Shown here: piece by piece, positions 23,249 to 31,739 of the stretch | Layout: the number at the start of each line of letters is the position of its first letter | Numbering within the stretch: the first letter of the stretch is position 1 | Assembly: GCF_013340285.1 (NCBI RefSeq) | Contig: NZ_BLVO01000012.1 | Span: 372,001 to 436,000, forward strand | Length of the DNA stretch: 64,000 bases | Source of the DNA: Desulfovibrio subterraneus | Lineage (GTDB): Bacteria; Desulfobacterota; Desulfovibrionia; Desulfovibrionales; Desulfovibrionaceae | Reading direction: 5' to 3' | Notes under the pieces: generated by a model | Database searches by the model: none | Seen by the model: only the letters and a program-made list of their open reading frames with translations | Told to the model about the DNA's origin: nothing | Made by a program: the position numbers and the translations under genes

Positions 23249-26014
23249 TCAGGCTGCAGGATACTGCTTCGGAAGAAGCGGTAGGCGTATGGTGAAGGTT
23301 GCTCCTTCTCCCGGTATGGAGTCGGCAGTAATGGAGCCTTCATGGTTTTCTGTTATTATGAAGTAGGAAACGGATAGCCCGAGGCCGGTTCCCTTTCCCG
23401 GAGCCTTGGTGGTGAAGAATGGCTCGAAGACACGCTTGCGCGCTTCGTCCGGTATGCCGGGGCCGTTGTCTTCCACCGTCAGAACGGCCCAGTCGCCTTC
23501 CCTTCGTGACGTAATGTTGATCGTGGGATTTTCTGTTCCGCTCAGTGCCATGGCCTGCGCCGCATTCTTGATGAGGTTGAGCAGCACCTGCTCGATTTCG
23601 GTGCTGATGCAGGGAACGGGCGGCAGGTCGCCCGCGTGACGGGTATCTATGGTCACCTTCTTTATATCGTAGCGTTTTTTCAGGTCATAGTCGCTTTGGG
23701 CCATCTCCACGGTGCGTTTCACCAGCTCTTCCATATTGTGGGGTGTGTGCTCCGTGCTGCTTTTGCGGGCAAAGTTCAGCATGTTCTGAACAATGCGCGC
23801 GGCGCGCTCTCCGGCATCGCGGATGCCGCGCAGCATGTGGCTGACTTTGCGGTGTTCCATGTAGCCTGAAATGGATGCAAGGTCGCAGCCGAGCTCCTCT
23901 GCCGCCTTGATGTTGCCGGGCAGATCCGGCGAAAGCCGTCGTTCTATGTTCTGCGCCCCCTGCAGAATAACCCCAAGCGGGTTGTTTATTTCGTGTGCCA
24001 TGCCTGCGGCGAGCCCGCCTACAGACATCATCTTTTCGGTCTGAATCATTATCTCTTCTATGCGTACCTGTGCTGTCATGTCATCGATGCGGATAACCGC
24101 CTCGGCGCTGCCTTCCCGCATCAGGGGGTAGATGACGATGCGGGCAGGAGTCTCGCCTCTGGCCGTGGAGATTTTGCGCCGTTCCGTGGTGTGCTGCGAG
24201 TTAGCGGCTATGGCGCGGCGGGCATTGTCCCACTCTTCCTGCAGGGCGGGAATGCATGTTGTCAGCGCCTGCCCGATTGCGTTCTCTCTGCCCTTGTTGA
24301 AATAGTCCCCGGCCTGCGTGTTCCAGTGGCGGATGATGCCCACTTCGTCCACGCCGATGATGATGGAGGGCATGGAGTCTATGATGTCGGTGAGATAACG
24401 CTCCATCTGCATGATGCGCTGCTCTGACCGCATCCTTTCCGAAATGTCCACGGCGATGGAGCAGGTGCCGTAGACCTTGCCTGTGATGTCGTGCAGTGGA
24501 AATTTTGTCGTGAGAAAGGTGAAGGGGGTTCCTTGTATAAGGAAATGTTCTTCCCACTGCTGCGATATGGTGTTTTGCTGGTCAGTTGCGGGGGCATACA
24601 GGGTGGAGCGTTGCGGAGGCAGCAGTTCCTTGACGGATCTGCCATGAATTTGTGCGGGCGGAAGGCCTATCAGATGTTCAAGGCTGGGGTTCGCAAAGAC
24701 CACATGCTCTTCAAGGTCGGTAACAATGACGAGGTTGCTTGTGTTGTGGAGTATCTCCTTCAGCCTGCCCTCGTTTTCACGCAGTGCCTTGCTCTGTATG
24801 CCAAGGCTTCGCAGCAGAAGAATGGTAAGGGCGGTAACGGCAAGAAGAACCGCGCCAATGCCCATTTGCTGCAGGATCAGGGTGTCTCGCTGGTCGGAAA
24901 GTGTGCGCTGCATCACCTCCATTTCGCCGGACAGGGTATCCTGAAGCATGGAGGCTTCGATGGTGATGACGGATGTGGGCACGGTTATGAGAATGCCCAC
25001 AGTGTTATTCCTTGCCGCAAGAGCAAGCGGAATAACGATGACGAGCTTGTCTCCCTTCACCGAGGCCGTAGCGGTGTTCTTGCGCACCGCTGCAAGCTCT
25101 GCTTCCCATTGTGTGTCGAGTACGCTGAGATGCGAACCGATGGGAACATTCTCAAGCGTGCTGGCTGCTATGTGGCCTGTTCCGGATACGATGAAGGACT
25201 CAACTGCTCCCCCGAACAATTCCTGCTTGAGCGAGAGCATGAGCTTGCGCATGAAGTCTACCTGAAAGCCCACGCCGATGCTGCCCGAGAAATGCCCATT
25301 GACGATGATGGGGGCTGAAGCCGTGGCAAGCCAGACATGACTGCCACCGAGCATATAGGGCTGCAGGGGAGTGAAGTTAGGGGCAAGCGTTTCCTTGACA
25401 GAGAGATGAAAGTCACCTTTGCGGATGCCGTGGGGCGTTTTATCTTCCGATTCGAAATTCTTGAGCGGTGCAGAAATGATGGAGCCGTCGGGAAGGCGGA
25501 TCCAGTTGCTGATGAACCGGCCGGAGGCATCATACCCCGGTTTGTTTGCATAGGCCCGATCCAGCATGTCGAACATGCCTGGTTCCCAGCAGGTGAATAC
25601 AGCGGCAAAATCGGGGTGGTTTTTGAGCAGCATCTTGAGTCGCAGGCTTTCTCTGTCTCTGCTCATGCTTTCCAGCGTACCGGATTCACGCGACCAGCTG
25701 AGCGATTCTGCAAGGGTGGTCGCAACGCCCATGGCATTGCTCAGCTTTGATTCCACAGTCGAGGCCTTGATGCGTGCCTGTGCCACAATGCGCTGTATGG
25801 CAATGCCGGTGGCTTGTTCGGCAAAAATGGCCGAAGCCTCACGGGTATACGCTTCGGTACCGTCTATGGCCAGACCGGTTATTCTTTCAGCGGTGGTGTA
25901 GGAAAAGATGACGACTAGCAGGCAGGTGAGTGCAAGGCAGACACTCGTCGCTGTGCGGAAAGTGGAATTCCAGAGTAATCTCCGAAGTAATGGCAGGGGA
26001 GATGACTGCAGCAT
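23249..26014 (-). CDS. membrane sensor histidine kinase (dCache-PAS-PAS-HisKA-HATPase)
   Basis: A 921-residue histidine kinase. Membrane helix 1 (about 20-42) and helix 2 (about 375-400) enclose a ~330-residue periplasmic double-Cache sensor, containing [11 protein letters not shown] and [14 protein letters not shown] typical of the type that binds small organic ligands. Two PAS domains follow (about 415-530 and 540-650), then the core with [30 protein letters not shown] and [15 protein letters not shown]. The core is close to those at 11489 and 15584. No regulator is adjacent; it may act on a shared partner elsewhere. The ribosome site at 26014 is weak. Confidence 0.9.
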   Translation of the reverse strand: MLQSSPLPLLRRLLWNSTFRTATSVCLALTCLLVVIFSYTTAERITGLAIDGTEAYTREASAIFAEQATGIAIQRIVAQARIKASTVESKLSNAMGVATTLAESLSWSRESGTLESMSRDRESLRLKMLLKNHPDFAAVFTCWEPGMFDMLDRAYANKPGYDASGRFISNWIRLPDGSIISAPLKNFESEDKTPHGIRKGDFHLSVKETLAPNFTPLQPYMLGGSHVWLATASAPIIVNGHFSGSIGVGFQVDFMRKLMLSLKQELFGGAVESFIVSGTGHIAASTLENVPIGSHLSVLDTQWEAELAAVRKNTATASVKGDKLVIVIPLALAARNNTVGILITVPTSVITIEASMLQDTLSGEMEVMQRTLSDQRDTLILQQMGIGAVLLAVTALTILLLRSLGIQSKALRENEGRLKEILHNTSNLVIVTDLEEHVVFANPSLEHLIGLPPAQIHGRSVKELLPPQRSTLYAPATDQQNTISQQWEEHFLIQGTPFTFLTTKFPLHDITGKVYGTCSIAVDISERMRSEQRIMQMERYLTDIIDSMPSIIIGVDEVGIIRHWNTQAGDYFNKGRENAIGQALTTCIPALQEEWDNARRAIAANSQHTTERRKISTARGETPARIVIYPLMREGSAEAVIRIDDMTAQVRIEEIMIQTEKMMSVGGLAAGMAHEINNPLGVILQGAQNIERRLSPDLPGNIKAAEELGCDLASISGYMEHRKVSHMLRGIRDAGERAARIVQNMLNFARKSSTEHTPHNMEELVKRTVEMAQSDYDLKKRYDIKKVTIDTRHAGDLPPVPCISTEIEQVLLNLIKNAAQAMALSGTENPTINITSRREGDWAVLTVEDNGPGIPDEARKRVFEPFFTTKAPGKGTGLGLSVSYFIITENHEGSITADSIPGEGATFTIRLPLLPKQYPAA

Positions 26015-26231
26015 CGTGTCGTCCCGTCTGGATGAAAGTTTGCAAGATTCCTTGAAAAGTCTAACCGATTTGCGTCGTGTATATCAAGAACCGTATCGGG
26101 AAAGCTGCCGTGCTTTGGCCTTCGGATGTTCGTGAATCTGTGTCCGCAGCCAAGCCGGAAGCGGGCAGCAGGGCAGGTTTGCGGGGGTTTTAAGGTGGTT
26201 GAAAAGAATTTGAAGAAATTTTGAAAATCCG

Positions 26232-26260
26232 TTGACAAGGAAGGCGAGTTTCTTTAGTTA
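26232..26260 (+). promoter_or_regulatory. sigma-70-type promoter of the tRNA operon
   Basis: TTGACA (26232-26237), a 17-base spacer, then TAGTTA (26255-26260), with the first tRNA base at 26275. The GC-rich CTGCCTCGCGC between -10 and the tRNA resembles a stringent discriminator. Confidence 0.75.
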
Positions 26261-26274
26261 TCTGCCTCGCGCAC

Positions 26275-26349
26275 TGGGCTGTCGTTCAATTGGCAGGACA
26301 CCGGATTCTGACTCCGTCAATCAAGGTTCAAGTCCTTGCAGCCCAGCCA
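26275..26349 (+). tRNA. tRNA-Gln (anticodon CTG)
   Basis: A 75-base cloverleaf. Acceptor arms TGGGCTG/CAGCCCA enclose a D arm, an anticodon loop TTCTGAC (CTG at 34-36) on a CCGGA/TCCGT stem with one mismatched closing pair, and a T loop GTTCAAGTC. G discriminator and encoded CCA are present. The sequence resembles E. coli tRNA-Gln (CUG), including the leading U. Confidence 0.93.
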
Positions 26350-26355
26350 TCAAGC

Positions 26356-26433
26356 GTCCCCATCGTCTAGCCTGGCCCAGGACACCTGCCTTTCACGCAG
26401 GCGACAGGGGTTCAAATCCCCTTGGGGACGCCA
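26356..26433 (+). tRNA. tRNA-Glu (anticodon TTC)
   Basis: Acceptor arms GTCCCCA/TGGGGAC, anticodon stem CCTGC/GCAGG with loop CTTTCAC (anticodon TTC), T loop GTTCAAATC, and encoded CCA. It lies six bases after tRNA-Gln, so both come from one transcript. Confidence 0.94.
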
Positions 26434-26443
26434 CATGAAAAAT

Positions 26444-26472
26444 AGCCGCTATCGAAAGATGGCGGCTTTTTT
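26444..26472 (+). terminator. rho-independent terminator of the tRNA operon
   Basis: Arms AGCCGCTA/TGGCGGCT (26444-26451, 26460-26467) with one G-U pair, an eight-base loop and six T. Confidence 0.88.
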
Positions 26473-26589
26473 CGTTGTTGCTTCTTCCCACTTGCGTTCC
26501 GCCACCCCAACTCTGTATTGTTTCCGAGTATTGCCCGTATGCCGACAGGCGGCAGGGGCGTTGACCTGTTACGCGATAGAGGAAGGAAC

Positions 26590-26904
26590 ATGTCCGAATT
26601 TGCCAATGTCACTGTGATCAAGAAGGCGAATGTGTACTTTGATGGAAAGGTGACCAGTCGCAAGATCGTGTTCGCGGACGGGTCGTTCAAGACGCTGGGA
26701 ATAATGTCACCCGGTGAGTACAAGTTTGATACACGTCAGGCCGAGGTGATGGAAATTTTGCAGGGTACCCTGCATGTGCTGCTGCCCGGTGAGACCGATT
26801 GGCGCACTGTGCAGGCCGGTGAAAGCTTTGATGTGCCTGCCGATTCCAACTTCCGTCTGGTGGTGGAAAGTATGGTGGATTACTGTTGCTCGTATCTCGA
26901 CTAG
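26590..26904 (+). CDS. ppnP: pyrimidine/purine nucleoside phosphorylase
   Basis: A 104-residue single-domain cupin of the PpnP family (formerly UPF0345/DUF1255), which phosphorolyses a broad range of nucleosides. Characteristic segments are VYFDGKVTSRKI near the start, TLGIMSPGEYKFDT, EVMEILQGTL and AGESFDVPADSNF; the length matches the family. GGAAGGAAC precedes the ATG at 26590 and excludes the longer frame from 26518. It is flanked by the tRNA terminator and by a strong hairpin at 26954. Nucleoside salvage fits with the nearby decayed nucleoside transporter, but that link is speculative. Confidence 0.92.
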   Translation: MSEFANVTVIKKANVYFDGKVTSRKIVFADGSFKTLGIMSPGEYKFDTRQAEVMEILQGTLHVLLPGETDWRTVQAGESFDVPADSNFRLVVESMVDYCCSYLD

Positions 26905-26953
26905 ACGCGCCCAGATACGTTTGGATACACTTATACACAATAGTCGGAAAATC

Positions 26954-26987
26954 AGGCCCCGCGTATACTTCACTATACGCGGGGCCT
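26954..26987 (+). terminator. hairpin terminator after ppnP
   Basis: Fourteen-base perfect arms AGGCCCCGCGTATA and complement around CTTCAC. The stem sequence resembles that of the hairpin at 27151-27182, so repeat copy B is flanked by two similar hairpins. Confidence 0.82.
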
Positions 26988-26995
26988 CCGGTTAA

Positions 26996-27150
26996 TGACA
27001 AACCCTCGGTTTCGGTAAAACCGTATTTCTGCTAAGCCGGAACCGCAGTTCCAAAAAACAGATTTTTATCGCTTATACGAGGTGCAGGAACGTTAGGTTC
27101 CTGCCCGGCGGAGCCGAAAAATTCCAGAAATGACTTTGTCAGCAGTCTGA
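26996..27150 (+). repeat. conserved intergenic repeat, copy B
   Basis: The second copy of the element at 10466-10622, in the same orientation. It includes the identical 42-base block (27074-27115), the internal hairpin GCAGGAAC-GTTAG-GTTCCTGC (27084-27104) and the shared CTTTGTCAGCAGTCTG 3' end running into a hairpin. It lies between ppnP and the convergent LysR-type gene. No open frame is conserved between the copies, arguing for an RNA or DNA element rather than a gene. Confidence 0.8.
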
Positions 27151-27182
27151 GGCCCCGTGCATACTCTGGTGTGCGCGGGGCC
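27151..27182. terminator. hairpin at the end of repeat copy B
   Basis: Fourteen-base arms GGCCCCGTGCATAC/GTGTGCGCGGGGCC with G-U pairs and a short loop, then CCTTCGTTATT. It lies between the repeat and the stop of the convergent LysR gene. Confidence 0.72.
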
Positions 27183-27194
27183 TTCGTTATTGAG

Positions 27195-28094
27195 CTAGGC
27201 TGCGGAACAGCAGGATTCGGGGGCAGGCAGGGTTGCCAGCAGGGACTCCTCATGGCGTATGATTTCGCAGGCCAGCTTGATGAAGCAGTTTGAGCCGCGG
27301 TTCATGTTCTCGCACTTGGCGACATAAATATTGGCCATGGGCAGCGGCGGATATCCATCCTGCATCCCGAGGATGCGGGCGTTGGGCGGCAGCGAAATGG
27401 GGGTGAGCGCCGCCACGGCGGCTCCCACTGTTATGGCGGCGTGCAGGCTGGCGAGTGAGGGGCTTGTGTATGCAATGCGATAGGCAAGCCCTGCGGCATT
27501 CAGTGCCTCGGTGGCGTGTTCTCTGTAAGAACATCCCTGCGAATACACCGCCAGCGGAACGGGGGATTCCTGATGCACGAGATGTCCGGCAGAGGAAACC
27601 CACAGCAGGGGCGTGTGCGCAATAATCTCCGTGCCCGGGAACGTGTAGGTGGAGGTGTTGACGAAGAAGTCCAGCTCGCCTTCCGTGACCATGCGTTTGA
27701 GTTCGGTGCCGTTGTCCGTGCGCATCTCTACCTGCATGGCCGGATAGTATTCGGCAAAGCGCTTGAGAATGGTGGGAAAGAACCGCATGGCAAGTTCGTC
27801 AGAGGTACCCACCCGCACGAGTCCGGTCAGTTCCGGTGTGCGCACGGCGGCTATGGCTTCATCGTGCGCTTTGAGAATGCGCCGTGCGTGGGGCAGAAAG
27901 GAATCGCCCACGCTGGTCAGGCGTACCACGCGTCCGCTGCGGTCGAAAAGCTGAATGCCCAGATCACCTTCCAGCTTCTTTATCTGCTGGCTTACGGCGG
28001 ATTGGGTCTTATGCACGGCCTCAGCCGCCCGAGTAAAGTTCAGGGATTCGGCCACAGCCACGAACGAGCGCAGCAGGTCAGTTCCTATTTCCAT
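27195..28094 (-). CDS. LysR-type transcriptional regulator
   Basis: A 299-residue LTTR. The N-terminal winged helix (about 1-60) reads LLRSFVAVAESLNFTRAAEA then TQSAVSQQIKKLE, the DNA-reading helix. A linker helix and a periplasmic-binding-type effector domain starting at LVRVGTSDELAM follow. The closest character is of regulators with the GTSDE motif. ATG 28094 has GAGGTG six bases upstream; the GTG at 28103 overlaps it. It is divergent from the DUF1127 gene, with a 17-bp inverted repeat in the shared promoter region that is its likely operator. The C-terminus ends in a cysteine pair (ESCCSAA). Confidence 0.9.
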   Translation of the reverse strand: MEIGTDLLRSFVAVAESLNFTRAAEAVHKTQSAVSQQIKKLEGDLGIQLFDRSGRVVRLTSVGDSFLPHARRILKAHDEAIAAVRTPELTGLVRVGTSDELAMRFFPTILKRFAEYYPAMQVEMRTDNGTELKRMVTEGELDFFVNTSTYTFPGTEIIAHTPLLWVSSAGHLVHQESPVPLAVYSQGCSYREHATEALNAAGLAYRIAYTSPSLASLHAAITVGAAVAALTPISLPPNARILGMQDGYPPLPMANIYVAKCENMNRGSNCFIKLACEIIRHEESLLATLPAPESCCSAA

Positions 28095-28127
28095 GATTAG
28101 CACCTCTGATGGTATTCATTACAGCAA

Positions 28128-28186
28128 TTCGTTTCCCTTATCAATGGGGCAAGTGCATGCTGTGCCCTGTTGATAAGGGAAACGAA
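28128..28186. promoter_or_regulatory. 17-bp perfect inverted repeat in a divergent promoter region
   Basis: TTCGTTTCCCTTATCAA (28128-28144) and its exact complement (28170-28186) are separated by 25 bases that hold a smaller GGGCA/TGCCC inverted pair. The site fills most of the 103 bases between the LysR-type gene start (28094) and the DUF1127 gene start (28198). This placement suggests an operator for the LysR-type protein controlling both genes. Confidence 0.75.
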
Positions 28187-28197
28187 CGGAGGTGCGT

Positions 28198-28512
28198 ATG
28201 ACGATGTTGATTCCACAGGTGAACAGCCTGATGAACTGTATCCGCAGATGGATGGAAGCCTGCCGCAAGGCCGGAGAACAGCAAAGAACCATGCGCGAGC
28301 TGGAGGCGCTGGATGACCATATCCTGCGGGATATAGGCCTTAGCCGCGATCAGTTGTTGCGGATGAAGGGGGGAGGCGCGCCGGTTCCGGAGCGGCGCAA
28401 GGCAGGGCAGTGCGGGAATACGCGCGGCGCTGCCGGAGCAGGCCGGTCCGTGCCTGCCTGCTCATGCCGTGCAGCACATGAAGCAGGCATTGCCCTGTGC
28501 CGGGACGAGTGA
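28198..28512 (+). CDS. DUF1127 (YjiS-like) small protein
   Basis: A 104-residue basic protein. Residues ~15-55 hold the DUF1127 motif: an amphipathic R/K-rich helix, then ELEALDDHILRDIGLSRDQL. The remaining ~45 residues are low-complexity, Cys/Arg/Ala-rich and may be poorly conserved. CGGAGG precedes ATG 28198; a GTG at 28192 overlaps it. DUF1127 proteins are small regulators, often RNA-linked and phosphate- or stress-responsive in alphaproteobacteria; the role here is unknown. The divergent LysR-type regulator and shared inverted repeat suggest tight control. Confidence 0.78.
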   Translation: MTMLIPQVNSLMNCIRRWMEACRKAGEQQRTMRELEALDDHILRDIGLSRDQLLRMKGGGAPVPERRKAGQCGNTRGAAGAGRSVPACSCRAAHEAGIALCRDE

Positions 28513-28589
28513 ACGAAGCATCTGCTTCGGGCAAGAGCCGCGCAGCCCCGCAGCAGTTGTCTGTTCAGGATTGGGTGTCGCAGCGCGCA

Positions 28590-29117
28590 TCAGCACAGCA
28601 GGCCCGCTACGGCTCCCGTCATGCAGGTGGCAAGCGTACCGGCCATGATCGATTTCATGCCCAGAGATACAATGTCGTGCTTGCGTTCGGGCGCCAGCGC
28701 ATTCAGCCCGCCGATGAGAATGCCCAGACTGCCGAGGTTGGCGAATCCGCACATGGCGTATGTCATGATGGTAACCGAGCGGGGCGAAAGCGTCCCCTGC
28801 GGCAGGCCCGCCATCTGAAGATAGGCGATGAACTCGTTGAGAATGGATGCATACAGCACCAACATCGTGCCGGAAATGGTGGCCATGCCGCTGGTCATGA
28901 GGGTGAAGAGTTCGCTGCGCGACATGCCGCGCACATAGGGCGTGATGATGGGTGCTTCGACCATGCCGACGATGCTGTTGGCGGCAACGCCCAGCATGAG
29001 CGCTCCTTGCCGGTGGTCGTATCCGGAATGTGCAGGCGAAGTGATCAGGTTGAAGACGGTGCCGTATAACTCGCCGGGTTCATAACGGTAATATCGTATG
29101 GTGCCAAGCGTTATCAA
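28590..29117 (-). pseudogene. decayed concentrative nucleoside transporter (NupC/CNT) remnant
   Basis: A 175-codon open frame that matches only pieces of CNT-family transporters (normally ~400 residues). ANSIVGMVEAPIITPYV and MSRSELFTLMTSGMATI correspond to the middle of the family. Without a break the sequence then continues as ILNEFIAYL and LSPRS, GFANLGSLGILIGGL and APERKHDI, which lie ~140 residues further on in intact members. The N-terminal third is missing or unrecognisable. This is best read as an in-frame internal deletion plus loss of the 5' part. It lies just past the terminator of the acyl-CoA synthetase operon and has no ribosome site. Confidence 0.75.
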
Positions 29118-29156
29118 AAGCGTTTCATGGCTGGCACAGGGTTGAGCCGTGCATGA

Positions 29157-29194
29157 AAACAGCCCGCCGGAAGAAGAATCTTCGGACGGGCTGT
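29157..29194 (-). terminator. terminator of the IclR/acyl-CoA synthetase operon
   Basis: Arms ACAGCCCG (29159-29166) and CGGGCTGT (29187-29194), with further pairing of GAAGA/TCTTC inside. Read on the minus strand it ends in TTTTC, 50 bases past the stop of the synthetase gene. Confidence 0.75.
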
Positions 29195-29245
29195 CGGCGT
29201 ATTCAGTCGTTGTATTGTTAATGTATGGGGTGTTAGCCCATGCGG

Positions 29246-31732
29246 CTATTGTTCAGCTTCGCTCTTTACGTTCTTGCTGTGACAGGCACCGCGTACGCAC
29301 GTTACTCCGGTGGTTGCCTGCTGCCTGCTGCGGATGTTTTCCATTTGCAGACGGGCCTGAATGTACTGCGCCAGAGCGTCCACGGCTCTGTCGCAGACAG
29401 GGAACACGGGTACACCTGCCGCATGCAGGGTGTTGCGCAAGGGGGCATAAAGCACTCCGCCATCGGCAACGCACACGAGAGGTTTATCGGATTCCGCTGC
29501 AAGGGCAGCCATGCGCGGTGCAATCCCCAGCGGGTCATCAAGGGCATATGCGGGTGTGGATGTCTGCGCCAGCGTGTGCATGGCGGGCGAAAGCGGATCA
29601 AGCCCCACCAGCACCGCGTCCACGTTGGGGTCCTGCAGCATGGAGGCTGCCACGCGTGCATGGGTTTCGTCATCGGCTGCGGGGTTGATGTCCATGGGAT
29701 TGGCTATGCCCACCAGCGCATCCAGTCTCTTTTCACGCAGCAGGGTCTGCAAAGCCTCGCGCGTGGAGGGCGCATAACTGGCCAGCCGCATGGCGTAGTC
29801 GTCGGAATGGATGGAGTCCGCCATGCCCACCGCTTCAAACCCTGCGCCGCTGACAGCCGCGAGCCTGTTGCCGCGTATGGTCTTGTCGTGCAGGGTTTCG
29901 GCCAGCAGAAAGAGGTCCTGAAACTGCGTGAAGGTGCGGGCGACTATGGCTCCGGCCTGCCGCACGCAGCTGTCGCAGACCATGAAGTCTCCGGCAAGCG
30001 ATGCCGTGTGCCCGCTGGTGGCGGACTTGCCTTCCGGCGTGCGCCCAGCCTTGTAGAACAACACTTCCTTGCCCGCCAGCACGGCTTCGCGCACGGCACG
30101 GCAGAATTCCAGCCCGTCCTGATCATTGAAGCCTTCGGCGTAGACGGCAATCACGTCCACGGCATCACTGTGCGCGAAATAGCGCAGCATGTCGCCCAGC
30201 GTCAGGTCCGTCTGGTTGCCCATGGATATCATGTAGGCGGGACGCAGTTCGGGGCACTGGCTTATGCGGTGCAGCATGAAGGCGCCGCTCTGGCTCACGA
30301 GCGCCGCGCGGCGGTAGTCGCCGCTGCGTTCCTTGGGCAGCTTTTCTTCGGGTATGAACCATGTGTCATATTTGCCCGGGCGCGATACCACGCCCATGCA
30401 GTTGGCTCCCAGAAAGACCGGCCCTCCGTGCTCGGTGGCGTGCACCGCGTTGATGCGGGCGATAACCTGTTCGGCGCGGGTGCGGCTTTCTTCCGTCTCG
30501 CCCATGCCGCCGGGAATGAGCATGACGCTGGCCGCTGCGTTCAGGTCTATGATCTCTTCCACAAGGTCCGGCACCTGCCTGGCAGAAACCGCCACCACGA
30601 AAAGATCGACAGAGCCGTTCATGTGTGCGGGCAGTTCGCGCAGGGAAGGAACGCATGTCACGCCGTCTATGGATTCTTCACCCTCGCGGATGATGACCAC
30701 GTTCTCCGGGGCAAAGCCTTCGGCAAGAATGTTGCGCAGTATGGTGCGCCCGAAGTTCTCGCGGGTGGCGGAAACACCGATCAGCCCGATGGTCTTCGGG
30801 TGCAGCAGGGCATCTATGCGGTGCACGGGACGCGGCACTGCCAGTTGCTCAGGCAGCGAGAAGCGGCACATGCCGTCGAGCGGCACCATGAGAAAGTCGG
30901 TGAAGGCGAAGGGGTTTATTTCCAGTTCTTCGATGATGAAGGGCGCATCAGGATTTGCCGGCGAGTAGTGGTTGGCCATGCGGATGAAGGACTCGAAGCA
31001 TTCGATAAGTTGCTCGTCGGTGACGATTCTGCGCTGACCCCGCGTAAGCCCCGCCAACTTGCGGTAGGAAATGGTCTGGCGGAACAGGCTGAAAAAGGTT
31101 TCGCCGTCTGTCAGCTCCGTGGAGGCGGCAACAATGGCCTGCCCCTTGCGGAAGCGTTCTGCATAGAGTTCCGTATCTGTGCCGCCAAGGCCCGCACTGA
31201 GCACCATGCCGAATTCCCGCGTGCGCCGCAGGCCCACGATAAGCTCGTTGCCGAAGGCGCTGGAATCGGGCGGCATGAACTGCACCTGCAACACGCCTTT
31301 GAGGTCACGGCTTATGGCGTCCGCAAGCACCTCGCCGGAAAGCCCGCGATATTCAGCCGGTGCCGCATCGGGGTAGCGTTCAATCCACGCGGCGTAGTTT
31401 TCCGGCACCTCGTAGAGCATTCTGCGCCATGCGGAGCGTATGCGGTCCGGCTCGCGTTCCACAATGCGCACGCCGCCCACTTCTGTCTTGTGGACAATGG
31501 TGGGCGATACGATTTTCAGCACGGCCTTGTCACCGGGAATGGCCATCAGCTCTTCATCGGAAGGGCGTGAGCCGCGCGGAATAAGGTTGGCACGTGGCGG
31601 CGTTTCCGCGCCCGAGCGGGAAAGCAGGGTGTATACCTCATACTCGTACAGAAAGTTGCGGCCTTCTGCGTGGGCGGTATGAAACAGTTCGGTAATGGCT
31701 TCGTAATCAATGGCAAGCTGCGGTGCGGACAT
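29246..31732 (-). CDS. ADP-forming acyl/acetyl-CoA synthetase, domain-permuted
   Basis: An 828-residue NDP-forming acyl-CoA synthetase of the acetate-CoA ligase (ADP-forming) superfamily, interconverting acyl-CoA, ADP and phosphate with acid, CoA and ATP. ATP-grasp domain at residues ~1-295 (KIVSPTIVHKTEVGGVRI, ELEINPFAF); CoA-binding Rossmann domain ~306-440 (HPKTIGLIGVSA); succinyl-CoA-ligase-like domains after ~470, with the phospho-histidine candidate H575 in SGHTASLAGD. The usual single-chain order has CoA-binding first and ATP-grasp last, so this is a permuted version. The start follows the long frame's internal Met at 31732, seven bases from the IclR stop. The substrate acid is unknown. 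Confidence 0.88.
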   Translation of the reverse strand: MSAPQLAIDYEAITELFHTAHAEGRNFLYEYEVYTLLSRSGAETPPRANLIPRGSRPSDEELMAIPGDKAVLKIVSPTIVHKTEVGGVRIVEREPDRIRSAWRRMLYEVPENYAAWIERYPDAAPAEYRGLSGEVLADAISRDLKGVLQVQFMPPDSSAFGNELIVGLRRTREFGMVLSAGLGGTDTELYAERFRKGQAIVAASTELTDGETFFSLFRQTISYRKLAGLTRGQRRIVTDEQLIECFESFIRMANHYSPANPDAPFIIEELEINPFAFTDFLMVPLDGMCRFSLPEQLAVPRPVHRIDALLHPKTIGLIGVSATRENFGRTILRNILAEGFAPENVVIIREGEESIDGVTCVPSLRELPAHMNGSVDLFVVAVSARQVPDLVEEIIDLNAAASVMLIPGGMGETEESRTRAEQVIARINAVHATEHGGPVFLGANCMGVVSRPGKYDTWFIPEEKLPKERSGDYRRAALVSQSGAFMLHRISQCPELRPAYMISMGNQTDLTLGDMLRYFAHSDAVDVIAVYAEGFNDQDGLEFCRAVREAVLAGKEVLFYKAGRTPEGKSATSGHTASLAGDFMVCDSCVRQAGAIVARTFTQFQDLFLLAETLHDKTIRGNRLAAVSGAGFEAVGMADSIHSDDYAMRLASYAPSTREALQTLLREKRLDALVGIANPMDINPAADDETHARVAASMLQDPNVDAVLVGLDPLSPAMHTLAQTSTPAYALDDPLGIAPRMAALAAESDKPLVCVADGGVLYAPLRNTLHAAGVPVFPVCDRAVDALAQYIQARLQMENIRSRQQATTGVTCVRGACHSKNVKSEAEQ

Positions 31733-31739
31733 GATGTAC

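Noticed and set aside
29240-31570. 776-codon plus-strand open frame over the acyl-CoA synthetase
   Set aside because: Antisense shadow of a gene with clear ATP-grasp and CoA-binding motifs.
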